From: Kordia jejudonensis
GTDB taxonomy: Bacteria; Bacteroidota; Bacteroidia; Flavobacteriales; Flavobacteriaceae
Assembly: GCF_001005315.1 (NCBI RefSeq)
Contig: NZ_LBMG01000052.1
Location: 1-39,415 of the forward strand
Direction of reading: 5' to 3'
DNA length: 39,415 nt
Within the stretch, counting starts at the first letter, position 1, and the number at the start of each line of letters is the position of its first letter. Both the position numbers and the translations under genes were made by a program. The notes below the pieces were generated by a model that was given only the letters and a program-made list of their open reading frames with translations, did not search any database and was not told the DNA's origin. This document shows positions 16,272 to 25,059 of this stretch, piece after piece.

Positions 16272-18935
16272 TTACTTCCAAATCACTTCTTTTTTTGTCG
16301 TTTGTTTCAACACATTGGTCACGTGAAATAAGCGTGCTTTGATCAATAATTTTCGTCCGATGACTGTTCTGGTAAAACGTAATTTTGCATCGCCAACATA
16401 TCGAATCCAATTATCTAAAAAGACTTGCGCATCTTTCTTTCTCGCGCTACAGATAGAAGGCACTGCAAAGTAGTTCTGCCAATCTGATTTTGAGCCAAAA
16501 ATGCTCGTTTTCTCTAACAAATAGCGTGGATTTTCTATCGGATCCAAAATTTCCTGCATCGCTTTTACAAACAATGCACTTTCTACACGTGTAGCGCCGT
16601 AAATATTACAAACGGTATCGCCGCCATACAAATGCTCCGAACGAATGTCAATTTCGTCAAGATTGGTGGTAACATACCCAAGATCATTCAAGGTTTGCAA
16701 AACGGTTTCGCCAATATCAATCATGTTTCTATGCACAAAACGCGATTGCACATACACACGAATTCTCGTAACTATTTTAAATCCTAAATACATCCCTATC
16801 AAAGAAAGTAAGCCATAAATTCCATACAAAACACCTATTTCCATGTGCATAAAAACTTCATAAAAATAGAATTGCATTAACACAATTGCGACACCAATAG
16901 AAAGTTCCACAGAAATATATGTTGCCAAATCGCGATGATAAATCTCTTTTCTCCGTGTTCCGCTAGATTTATTTTCATTGAAATATTGTATTTCGGTCGT
17001 CAACGAATTTCCTTTTTTAATCGCCGTTTCCCAAGCGTTTTTTATCTGCTTTCTATTTTTTGCTAGCGCGAATGTACGCTCGTTTATTCCTTCAATATGA
17101 TCACTTTCAAATGTTGATGGCAAAGTTAATCTGCCAATTCCAGTACTAATGTACACAGGTTTTGTATTCGATATTCCAACAAAAGCATGAAAACGGCGTT
17201 TTAGTTTTGCCAAATCGCTTCCTCCATCAATAACTGTGGGATCAATACAGGCTAAATGCCAAATAGTACTTACTTTTTCAGGATTTCCCTGTTGTGATCG
17301 AATGGCTCTTCCACGCATTTGATTTGACGAAACATACGAACCGACAAACGATGCCAAAATGAGCGTATTGATCGCTTGAGAATCCCAACCTTCGCCCAAT
17401 AATGATTTTGTTCCAACCAACATTGTGATATGTCCAAATTCGAATAATTTCGTAATATCAGCAACTACATCAGATTTTACTTGTGTACTGATTGATATAT
17501 TTACAAACCTATCATCGCAATCTAACAATGAATATTTGTATGTTTTTTTAGGATTGATTTCTGCCAAAATTTCCAAACACGCTTTCGGAATAATTACCAT
17601 CGTTCCCGAAAGTACTGCCAATGTAGAAATATCGCTTAATGAAGTTCGAACATGTTGAAAAATTGGCAATACGCCTAATAAATTGACGGCTGTAATATCT
17701 TGATAGGTCAAAAATTCTTTCCGAATATAATCAGTCAAAACAACCGCGCGCAATTGTGTCCCTAAGTTTTGATGTTCATGGTATAAAATGTCAACAATAC
17801 TTTGCAATTTGCTCGGACTATTTGCCAATGTTTTGTACAATTGTTCATCGCCAAAAATACGCACGCGTTTTTTATGGAGCATTCCATTTCTGCGCAAGCG
17901 ATCTTCTAGTTTTGCTAAAAATTCTTCATGCATGAATAATTGCTCACGATCGGTAAACACTAAGTTTTGCAATAAAATTTCTAACCAATCATATTCTAAA
18001 CTAGGCAAACTGACTTTTGTATTTTCTTCAAAACCTAACACTTCTAACAAAAACGGATTGATTTCTTTTCCAACCGATTTTAAGAAAATTAATATACTAG
18101 AAAAGTAACTTGGCTCTTTGTAGATTTCCTCTAAAATCTCATCCGTAACATTCAAAAAACGATGTGATGTTAGCATGGAAACGAATAATTCATCTAACTG
18201 TAAATCACGAACAAATACAGCTACTTTTTCTCGGTAATCAACAATTGCTTGTATTTGTGTTTCATCTGGTGTGGAAAAATGTATAAAATCTTGATGCGGA
18301 CACAAATCGCCTTCTTTGACCAAATTGGGCACGGCAATTTCTTCATCAATCGGACCGCACAATTCAAAATATCGCGATAATTCTTGATCTGTACTATCTA
18401 TTGGCGGCGTTGCAGTTAACGCAATGGTTGTTAGGTTGCGATCATCTTTTAAGGCAAATAAACATTTCCACCATTCATTCTTCAGATGATGTGCTTCATC
18501 TAATACAATCGCTTCAATTCCGTACGATGCAAAATAGGCCAAAAAGGCTTCTTTCGTGTCAAACGATTTGTAAAACGTATGCAATGCCTGATACGTCACA
18601 AAGGTTAACATAGCAGGTTGTTTGATGTCAAAAGAATAGTCTGTAAATGATCCGTCTTTTGTAAAAAAAGTAAGCAATCGATTTTTCCACTGATTCCGAA
18701 TCGTCAACGTTGGTGCAAACACAATGGTTTTCTTTTGCACTCTGCGCAACATTTCAATCCCTAAAATGGTTTTTCCTGAACCTGGTGGCGCAACCACATG
18801 CAAATGATTGTCAGTTAGATGTACATTAAAATGTGCTAAAAATTGCTCTTGATAGTTTCGCCAAGAAAACTGAAATCGTAACGTTTCAAATGGCGTGTTT
18901 GATATAACTTTCGGGATATTCGGTTTAATATTCAT
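16272..18935 (-). CDS. SF2 DEAD/DEAH-box helicase with two membrane segments
   Basis: An 887-aa superfamily 2 helicase. Motif I is APPGSGKT (residues 49-56), motif II LDEAHH (DEAH at 146-149), motif III LTATPP (173-178). RecA domain 2 carries LVGTKSLLGEGWDSQAINT and the motif VI arginines in QMRGRAIRSQQGNPEK near residue 535-550. Between the RecA lobes is a long helical insert. After the helicase core, residues about 670-695 and 697-721 are strongly hydrophobic (SVELSIGVAIVLMQFYFYEV; VLYGIYGLLSLIGMYLGF), followed by a soluble C-terminal domain of about 165 aa I do not recognise. A membrane-anchored SF2 helicase is unusual. The role could be DNA repair, RNA processing or defence; the sequence does not decide. 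It diverges from hemB with only 67 bp between starts. Confidence 0.85.
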   Translation of the reverse strand: MNIKPNIPKVISNTPFETLRFQFSWRNYQEQFLAHFNVHLTDNHLHVVAPPGSGKTILGIEMLRRVQKKTIVFAPTLTIRNQWKNRLLTFFTKDGSFTDYSFDIKQPAMLTFVTYQALHTFYKSFDTKEAFLAYFASYGIEAIVLDEAHHLKNEWWKCLFALKDDRNLTTIALTATPPIDSTDQELSRYFELCGPIDEEIAVPNLVKEGDLCPHQDFIHFSTPDETQIQAIVDYREKVAVFVRDLQLDELFVSMLTSHRFLNVTDEILEEIYKEPSYFSSILIFLKSVGKEINPFLLEVLGFEENTKVSLPSLEYDWLEILLQNLVFTDREQLFMHEEFLAKLEDRLRRNGMLHKKRVRIFGDEQLYKTLANSPSKLQSIVDILYHEHQNLGTQLRAVVLTDYIRKEFLTYQDITAVNLLGVLPIFQHVRTSLSDISTLAVLSGTMVIIPKACLEILAEINPKKTYKYSLLDCDDRFVNISISTQVKSDVVADITKLFEFGHITMLVGTKSLLGEGWDSQAINTLILASFVGSYVSSNQMRGRAIRSQQGNPEKVSTIWHLACIDPTVIDGGSDLAKLKRRFHAFVGISNTKPVYISTGIGRLTLPSTFESDHIEGINERTFALAKNRKQIKNAWETAIKKGNSLTTEIQYFNENKSSGTRRKEIYHRDLATYISVELSIGVAIVLMQFYFYEVFMHMEIGVLYGIYGLLSLIGMYLGFKIVTRIRVYVQSRFVHRNMIDIGETVLQTLNDLGYVTTNLDEIDIRSEHLYGGDTVCNIYGATRVESALFVKAMQEILDPIENPRYLLEKTSIFGSKSDWQNYFAVPSICSARKKDAQVFLDNWIRYVGDAKLRFTRTVIGRKLLIKARLFHVTNVLKQTTKKEVIWK

Positions 18936-18943
18936 TATCTTTG
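18936..18943 (+). promoter_or_regulatory. hemB -7 box (TATCTTTG)
   Basis: Exact TAnnTTTG match directly beside the helicase start codon, reading toward hemB. No clear TTTG is at the -33 distance. Transcription would begin near 18950, inside the inverted repeat at 18947-18975. Confidence 0.55.
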
Positions 18944-18946
18944 TGA

Positions 18947-18975
18947 CATCTAAAATAGAAAAGATATTTTAGATG
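18947..18975. promoter_or_regulatory. perfect 11-bp inverted repeat in the helicase/hemB divergent region
   Basis: CATCTAAAATA, 7-nt spacer, TATTTTAGATG. It starts 4 bp after the hemB -7 box and 12 bp upstream of the helicase start codon. The symmetry suits a dimeric-repressor operator acting on both genes; alternatively it forms a 5'-UTR hairpin in hemB mRNA. Confidence 0.6.
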
Positions 18976-18996
18976 CAACGATTTATTATTAAATAA

Positions 18997-19977
<981 letters not shown>

Positions 19978-19986
19978 TAGTTAAAC

Positions 19987-20394
19987 ATGAAAGCTGCGAT
20001 TTCCATATTTGTATTTATAATTTCTGCTGGAGCAGCGATCCTATTTTATGTAAACGCCCAAGAACAGCAGTATGCTGCTGCAATGGCAATTAAAGAGAAG
20101 CCACAATTTATTTGTGGCACATATTACATATCTCCGCCCTTAAATGAAGAAGCTAAAGCAGGAAAGCAATTGTTTAATGCCAATTGTGCCGCTTGTCATA
20201 AGTTAGATAAACAATCAACAGGTCCATTTTTGCGTGATATTAACGAGCGTTATACGACTGAAGATATTCGCAAGTTTTTACGAAAAGATAGAACAAGTAG
20301 CATCAAACCAAATAACGAAAGAGGTTTGATTTGTGTTCCTTTTCCAAATTTATCCAATGAAGACATTCAATCAATTTTAGCATATACCAATTAA
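19987..20394 (+). CDS. small monoheme cytochrome c with non-methionine distal position
   Basis: A 135-aa class I-like cytochrome c. A single N-terminal hydrophobic segment (residues 4-24) serves as signal or membrane anchor. The heme-attachment motif is C67-A-A-C70-H71 in FNANCAACHKLD, followed by TGPFLRDI. The distal segment reads GLICVPFPNLSNEDI, where relatives have a methionine just before PFPNL; here Cys116 stands in that place and there is no methionine anywhere after residue 33. Another cysteine, Cys43, could pair with it. The heme may thus be Cys-ligated, or His/other-ligated or five-coordinate. It sits 9 bp after hemB and 7 bp before the DinB gene, probably one transcript. Confidence 0.85.
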   Translation: MKAAISIFVFIISAGAAILFYVNAQEQQYAAAMAIKEKPQFICGTYYISPPLNEEAKAGKQLFNANCAACHKLDKQSTGPFLRDINERYTTEDIRKFLRKDRTSSIKPNNERGLICVPFPNLSNEDIQSILAYTN

Positions 20395-20401
20395 ATTATT
20401 T

Positions 20402-20908
20402 ATGAAAAAATATATCTTTTGTATCATCATGCTTGTGAGTTCATTCGCGAAAGCGCAAAATACACCAATGACTGCTTTTTTAGAGAAATGGGAAAATTCT
20501 AAAAATTATTTGGTGGAAATGGCAGAAGCAATGCCTGAAGAGAAATACGATTACAAACCTACGGAACGTCAAAAAACATTCAAAGAACAATTATTACATA
20601 TCAAAGGAAATATGGATTGGTTGAGTACCACGTATTTTGCAAAAGATAAAAAAGATGTTGCAAAGCAAACCTACACCACAAAAGCGGAAGTTATTGCTGC
20701 AATTAAAGAAGCGTTTGACAATAGTAGAGACATTATTAAACAGGCTTCTGCGGAAGAATTGAAAGAAGTCGTAGATTTTTTTGCAGGTCCAAAAACCAAG
20801 TTGCAAATTTTAAATTTGTTACAAGATCATGTGACACATCATCGTGGACAATTGATTGTATATTTGAATCTCAACGATGTAAAACCACCAAAATATAGAG
20901 GTTGGTAA
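20402..20908 (+). CDS. exported DinB-like four-helix protein
   Basis: A 168-aa DinB/YfiT-like metal-binding four-helix bundle with a signal peptide (MKKYIFCIIMLVSSFAKAQ). Metal-ligand histidines are at LLHIKGN (about residue 60) and in the C-terminal DHVTHHRGQLIVYL helix, the standard DinB three-histidine arrangement. Bacillus DinB itself is DNA-damage induced, but these exported Bacteroidota relatives have no established reaction; a thiol-transferase-like activity is possible by family analogy. Last gene of the hemB run, followed by a strong hairpin terminator. Confidence 0.87.
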   Translation: MKKYIFCIIMLVSSFAKAQNTPMTAFLEKWENSKNYLVEMAEAMPEEKYDYKPTERQKTFKEQLLHIKGNMDWLSTTYFAKDKKDVAKQTYTTKAEVIAAIKEAFDNSRDIIKQASAEELKEVVDFFAGPKTKLQILNLLQDHVTHHRGQLIVYLNLNDVKPPKYRGW

Positions 20909-20940
20909 TTCGTTTTGTACGAAGAACGTATTGTAAGTGT

Positions 20941-20980
20941 AAAAGCTGTTTTGAAAATGTGTATTCTCAAAACAGCTTTT
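20941..20980. terminator. bidirectional terminator
   Basis: Perfect 14-bp stem AAAAGCTGTTTTGA (20941-20954) with TCAAAACAGCTTTT (20967-20980), 12-nt loop. It lies between the convergent DinB gene and the double-glycine peptide gene, with A- and T-rich stem ends able to serve both directions. Confidence 0.75.
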
Positions 20981-20993
20981 GTGTTTAGAAATC

Positions 20994-21155
20994 CTATGGC
21001 CACCAATCAGTAACACATGAAATTTGAGGTCTTGAGATACATTTTTCCTCAATTGGTTCTGCTGGCGGTGTGTACGGACGTGCTCCACCTTTAGGATTAG
21101 CAACTGTAGATTTTGCAATGTCTAGTTTTTCTAATTTTACATTCTTTTTTTTCAT
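20994..21155 (-). CDS. double-glycine leader peptide (putative RiPP/bacteriocin precursor)
   Basis: A 53-aa ORF. The leader begins MKKKNVKLEKLDIAKSTVA and ends at PKGG (Gly23-Gly24). The predicted core of 29 aa starts ARPYTPPAEPIEEKC, holds two cysteines and several Ser/Thr, and ends TDWWP. The architecture (Lys-rich start, Leu/Ile-spaced leader helix, GG, short Cys-containing core) fits the natural-product precursor peptides widespread in Bacteroidota, which are cleaved by C39-type peptidase transporters. No maturation enzyme or exporter of that kind is adjacent. A near-perfect promoter lies 31 bp upstream and a terminator directly after the stop. This supports a real, separately expressed gene. 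Confidence 0.75.
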   Translation of the reverse strand: MKKKNVKLEKLDIAKSTVANPKGGARPYTPPAEPIEEKCISRPQISCVTDWWP

Positions 21156-21185
21156 AATTGTAACTGTTTTGATTTAATTATGAAG

Positions 21186-21217
21186 CAAAACTAGAGTTCA
21201 AAATACTGCAAAACAAA
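21186..21217 (-). promoter_or_regulatory. promoter of the 53-aa peptide gene
   Basis: On the minus strand: TTTG (21217-21214), 20-bp spacer, TAGTTTTG (21193-21186). Both boxes match the Bacteroidota consensus exactly with an ideal spacing. The predicted transcript start is about 25 nt before the ATG at 21155. Confidence 0.7.
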
Positions 21218-21408
21218 GACATACACTGAGCTTTTATAAAACAGCACCTTATGTTTTATAAAAGGTCACTTATTATTTTTTTTAACTAAAAAAGCTCATT
21301 ACATCGAATAAATGCTTTAAAAAAGCAGAAACTCCTAGGATTCATACAGATATTTAAACAATTGATTAAAATATTATCTAAATTCGCTGTATACAATTTT
21401 TAACAACA

Positions 21409-22488
21409 ATGACACTACTACTATTTTACGGAGTTATCTCTATTTTCTTTTCGTTTTTATGTTCCATTTTAGAAGCCGTTTTACTGAGCGTTACTCCAAC
21501 GTTTGTAAATATTAAGAAGAAAGAAGGAAAACCTTATGCAGCTGCGCTAAAAGTACTAAAACAAGATGTAGACAAACCTTTGATCGCCATTCTTACGTTA
21601 AACACTATTGCACATACTGTTGGTGCTATTTTAGTAGGTACAGAAGCAAAAAAACTATATGGAGACGGCGATAGTTATGGCGTACTTATCATTTCTGTGA
21701 TCATGACGATCTTAATTTTAGTCGCTTCAGAAATTATTCCAAAAACAATTGGTGCCAAATATTGGAGACAATTGGCAAATTTTACCACAAAAACACTCGG
21801 AATAATGGTCATCATTCTAAAATATACAGGAATGCTGTGGGTTTTACAGCTATTCACTAAAATCATAGGAAGCAAAGGGCACGGAGAAAGCGTGCTGAGT
21901 CGTGAAGATTTTTCTGCTATGACGGAAATTGCAACGGACAAAGGTGTTTTTCAAGAATCGGAAAGTAAAGTGATTCGTAATTTATTAGGATTTAAGGATA
22001 TTTTAGTAAAAGATGTAATGACACCTCGATCGGTATTAAAAATTGACAGTTCTGAAAAAACGATTCAAGAATTTTTTGATGAAAATCCTGATTTAAAATT
22101 TTCAAGAATTCCGATTCACGGAGCAAAAACCGATGATATTTCTGGATATATCTTAAAGGATAAATTGATGGAAGCCATAATTCATGGAAAAGGAGATCAA
22201 CCGTTGGAATCTATCAAACGTGAATTACTCGTTACAGACCGTAATTTGCCAATTCCTGAATTGTTTGAGAAACTTATTGAACACCGCGAACATATTGCTT
22301 TAGTGGTTGACGAATACGGTTCGGTAAGCGGTTTGGTAAGTCAGGAAGATGTTATTGAAACCTTACTAGGCTTAGAAATTATGGATGAAAGTGATAATGT
22401 TGCTGACCTACAACAATTGGCACGTAAGAGCTGGGAAAGACGTGCAAAACAGCTTGGATTGATTGAAAAAAATAACCCAGAAGAATAA
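21409..22488 (+). CDS. CNNM/CorC-like membrane protein (DUF21 plus CBS pair)
   Basis: A 359-aa inner-membrane protein. Residues 1 to about 155 are the DUF21/CNNM transmembrane domain (LLFYGVISIFFSFLCSILEAVLLS, here in shorter parts: SFLCSILEAVLLSVTP and SEIIPKTIGAKYW, the family signature). Residues about 200-330 form two CBS domains (VKDVMTPRSVLKID; LVVDEYGSVSGLVSQEDVIE), which bind adenosine nucleotides. The C-terminal CorC_HlyC domain usual in longer relatives is absent; the protein ends 30 residues after the second CBS. Family members are linked to magnesium/cobalt efflux or homeostasis. It stands alone, divergent from the double-glycine peptide gene. Confidence 0.9.
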   Translation: MTLLLFYGVISIFFSFLCSILEAVLLSVTPTFVNIKKKEGKPYAAALKVLKQDVDKPLIAILTLNTIAHTVGAILVGTEAKKLYGDGDSYGVLIISVIMTILILVASEIIPKTIGAKYWRQLANFTTKTLGIMVIILKYTGMLWVLQLFTKIIGSKGHGESVLSREDFSAMTEIATDKGVFQESESKVIRNLLGFKDILVKDVMTPRSVLKIDSSEKTIQEFFDENPDLKFSRIPIHGAKTDDISGYILKDKLMEAIIHGKGDQPLESIKRELLVTDRNLPIPELFEKLIEHREHIALVVDEYGSVSGLVSQEDVIETLLGLEIMDESDNVADLQQLARKSWERRAKQLGLIEKNNPEE

Positions 22489-22713
22489 ATCTCCTGGGCA
22501 TTTTATCATTGGTGATTTTTTTAACATAAATTACCAACTACTAACAACTATTTTAATGCTGATATGTATTGTTTAACTTAATTTTTTCAGTAAATAGGAA
22601 TTGATCATATAATTAAGTTCACAGTAACATTTTGGGCGTGACAAAACTATAAAAAAATTGCAGTTCGTCTATATTTTCACTCTCTTTATCGACGAATTGT
22701 GGGTTTAGTTTCG

Positions 22714-23199
22714 ATGAATACACATACAGCACATATAAAAACTCCTTTAGGAATAGCAAGGCTAATTTCCAATGAAAATGGAATTACAGAAATTACTGTC
22801 ATAGATGATGCTTCTGACGCTATTTTGACGACACAAATTCCTGAATCTTTACAAAATTGTGCACAACAACTTCGCGAATATTTTGAAGGAACTCGTACAG
22901 CATTCCAATTACAATTAGCACCAAAAGGAACTCCTTTTCAACAAAAAGTGTGGACTGCTTTAAATGATATTCCGTTTGGAAAAACATATTCATATTTAGA
23001 ACTTTCAAAAAAATTGGGCGATGTAAAAGCCATCAGAGCTGTTGCCGCAGCCAATGGAAAAAATCCGTTGTGGATTGTAACACCTTGCCATAGAGTTATT
23101 GGAAGCGATGGCTCATTAACAGGATACGCTGGTGGATTGTGGCGAAAAAAGTGGTTGCTGGAACACGAAAGTCCTGTGAAGCAACAATCGCTATTTTAG
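22714..23199 (+). CDS. ogt: methylated-DNA-[protein]-cysteine S-methyltransferase
   Basis: A 161-aa suicide repair protein that moves the methyl group of O6-methylguanine to its own cysteine. The acceptor is Cys125 in the invariant PCHRVIG. The preceding RAVAAANGKNP carries the arginine finger and the helix-turn-helix DNA-recognition segment, and YLELSKKLGD is the first helix of that motif. The start is the ATG at 22714 (MNTHTAHIKTP); an in-frame GTG at 22699 would add five residues and is less likely. It is an Ogt-type protein without an Ada regulatory domain. DUF4442 and exonuclease genes follow at short distances in the same direction. Confidence 0.94.
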   Translation: MNTHTAHIKTPLGIARLISNENGITEITVIDDASDAILTTQIPESLQNCAQQLREYFEGTRTAFQLQLAPKGTPFQQKVWTALNDIPFGKTYSYLELSKKLGDVKAIRAVAAANGKNPLWIVTPCHRVIGSDGSLTGYAGGLWRKKWLLEHESPVKQQSLF

Positions 23200-23243
23200 T
23201 AAAACGTACTTTATATTATTAAAAAATACAACTTCAGAAAACT

Positions 23244-23762
23244 ATGTACAGAACCGCCACCAATATTTTGAAAAAGTTTATGTCTACTTCGGCAATTTTC
23301 AAATATGGATTCAATTTGTCGCCAATGTATCGTAGAACGACTGCACGTGTGGTTTCTATCAGTACTGATTTAAAAGAAGTGAAAATAAAAGTGCCGTTGA
23401 GTTATAAAAATAAAAATTATGTCGGCGCTATTTTTGGCGGAAGCATGTTTGCGGCAACCGATCCAATTTATATGATTCAATTGATGCAGATTTTGGGCGA
23501 TGATTTTGTCGTTTGGGACAAATCGGCAACTATTCATTACAAACGTCCTGCAAAAGAGTCTGTTTTTTGCGATTTTACATTTACGGATGAAGAAATTGAA
23601 GTCATCAAAAAACGTGTGCAAAACGAACAGGAAATTACAATTGAAAAGATAACGTATTTAAAAAATACGGAACAAATCGTTTTTGCAGAAGTCATCAAAA
23701 TCTTATATATTGCTGAAAAGCAATTCTATAAAGAAAAGCTTAAAAAAAGAAGAAGGTCTTAA
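23244..23762 (+). CDS. DUF4442 hotdog-fold protein
   Basis: A 172-aa protein of the DUF4442 family, a hotdog-fold group related to acyl-CoA thioesterases. Recognisable blocks are NLSPMYRRTTARVVSIS, VGAIFGGSMFAATDPIYMI (the position of the hotdog central helix) and KSATIHYKRPAKESV. It lacks the PaaI-type HGG motif, carrying FGGSMFAATDP instead. No membrane segment or signal peptide. Biochemical activity in this family is not established. It is the middle gene of a same-strand trio with ogt and the exonuclease, spaced by 44 and 48 bp. Confidence 0.85.
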   Translation: MYRTATNILKKFMSTSAIFKYGFNLSPMYRRTTARVVSISTDLKEVKIKVPLSYKNKNYVGAIFGGSMFAATDPIYMIQLMQILGDDFVVWDKSATIHYKRPAKESVFCDFTFTDEEIEVIKKRVQNEQEITIEKITYLKNTEQIVFAEVIKILYIAEKQFYKEKLKKRRRS

Positions 23763-23810
23763 CTTTATATTGATTTTTTTTACCCTTTTCAACGTACTAA
23801 AGTAAAGACT

Positions 23811-24524
23811 ATGTTACACAAAATACATCTAGAACACATCTTGTTTTTAGATATTGAAACTGTTCCAGAACATGCATCGTATGATGAATTAGATGCTGAT
23901 GAAAAAGAACTCTGGGAACAAAAAACTACGTATCAGCGTAAAGACGATTTTACGGCTGAAGAATTCTACGATCGTGCTGGAATTTGGGCAGAATTTGGTA
24001 AAATTATCTGCATTTCCGTTGGTTATTTTGCTAATAAAGGCGATATCCGAAATTTCAGAACTACTTCATTTCATGGCGAAGAAACACAGTTATTGGAGGA
24101 ATTTCGAACACTTTTAGAAACACATTTCAGCAGACCGCATCATTTGTTATGTGCTCATAATGGAAAAGAATTTGACTTCCCATATATTGCCAGAAGAATG
24201 ATTATTAATGGAATGACCTTGCCTTTTAAGCTAAATCTATTTGGAAAAAAACCTTGGGAAATTCCACATTTGGACACGCTTGAATTGTGGAAGTTTGGCG
24301 ATTACAAGCATTATACTTCCTTAAAACTTATGACGAAAGTGTTGGGCATTCCTTCTCCGAAAGATGATATTGATGGCAGTCAGGTTCGACATGTATTTTA
24401 TGAAGAAAATGATATCGATCGAATTATCGTCTATTGTGAAAAAGATGTCATCGCTGTTGCGCAGATTTTACTCAGATTGCGGAATGAGGCGTTATTAGTT
24501 GATGATGAAGTGTTGCATGTGTAG
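23811..24524 (+). CDS. DEDDy 3'-5' exonuclease (PolB-exonuclease-like)
   Basis: A 237-aa stand-alone RNase H-fold exonuclease. Exo I is LFLDIETVPE with Asp14 and Glu16; Exo II is AHNGKEFDFPYIARR with Asp122; Exo III is YCEKDVIAVAQ with Tyr208 and Asp212 (the YxxxD of the DEDDy class). The remaining surface resembles the 'predicted 3'-5' exonuclease related to the exonuclease domain of PolB' family. It should degrade single-stranded DNA or RNA from the 3' end with two metal ions; the cellular role is unknown. The ATG at 23811 follows an AT-rich 48-bp gap. A repeat array begins directly after its stop. Confidence 0.9.
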   Translation: MLHKIHLEHILFLDIETVPEHASYDELDADEKELWEQKTTYQRKDDFTAEEFYDRAGIWAEFGKIICISVGYFANKGDIRNFRTTSFHGEETQLLEEFRTLLETHFSRPHHLLCAHNGKEFDFPYIARRMIINGMTLPFKLNLFGKKPWEIPHLDTLELWKFGDYKHYTSLKLMTKVLGIPSPKDDIDGSQVRHVFYEENDIDRIIVYCEKDVIAVAQILLRLRNEALLVDDEVLHV

Positions 24525-24533
24525 GATGGGTGT

Positions 24534-24960
24534 TGGGTTTTTGGGTGTTGGGAGCGTTTTGCTGTTGGATTATTGGATTGTTAGATACGCTTTGCTTTCG
24601 TAACGCTTCGCTTTTAGAATGTTAGTAGGTAAGATTTGATATTCTTATTCCTGTGTAGACAGAAATCCATTTTGAAATTCAGAAGTATATTGAATTGAAA
24701 ATATTCGTTTGGGTTTTAGTAGCGCTTTGCTGTTGGATTGTTCGACGCGCTTCGCTCTTGGAATGTTAGTAGGTAAGATTTGATATTCTCATGCCTGAAT
24801 AATCGGAAATCCATTTTTAAAATTCAGAAGTATATTGAATTGAAAATATTCGTTTGGGTTTTGGGAGCGCTTTACTGTTGGATTGTTGGATACGCTTCGC
24901 TTTTAGAATTTTAGTAGGTAAGATTTGATATTCTTATTCCTGCGTAGACAGAAATCTATT
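24534..24960 (+). repeat. three-copy direct repeat, period about 144 bp
   Basis: The 535-bp gap after the exonuclease is filled by three successive copies of a unit containing ttagtaggtaagatttgata (anchors at 24622, 24766, 24911) and, in the first two, aattcagaagtatattgaat. Each anchor is preceded by a gcgctt/acgcttcgctttt segment. Spacing between anchors is 144-145 bp. The copies differ by scattered substitutions and small indels. No open reading frame crosses them. A related fragment is at 7251-7286. Confidence 0.85.
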
Positions 24961-24990
24961 TTACCATTAGAAAATTTACCAATTAAAAGA

Positions 24991-25023
24991 AAAAGCCCAA
25001 ACACATGAGATGTTTGGGCTTTT
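24991..25023 (-). terminator. terminator of the secreted subtilase gene
   Basis: 13-bp perfect stem AAAAGCCCAAACA (24991-25003) / TGTTTGGGCTTTT (25011-25023), 7-nt loop. On the minus strand it is followed by a T-rich run (tttttcttttaatt). It lies 37 bp after the subtilase stop. Confidence 0.88.
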
Positions 25024-25059
25024 AAAGCACTCTATTTACTAGTTATTCAGGTAGGTTAT

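Noticed and set aside
20819-21118. 99-aa minus-strand ORF across the DinB gene end and the double-glycine peptide
   Set aside because: It crosses a terminator hairpin and overlaps two better-supported genes in other frames.
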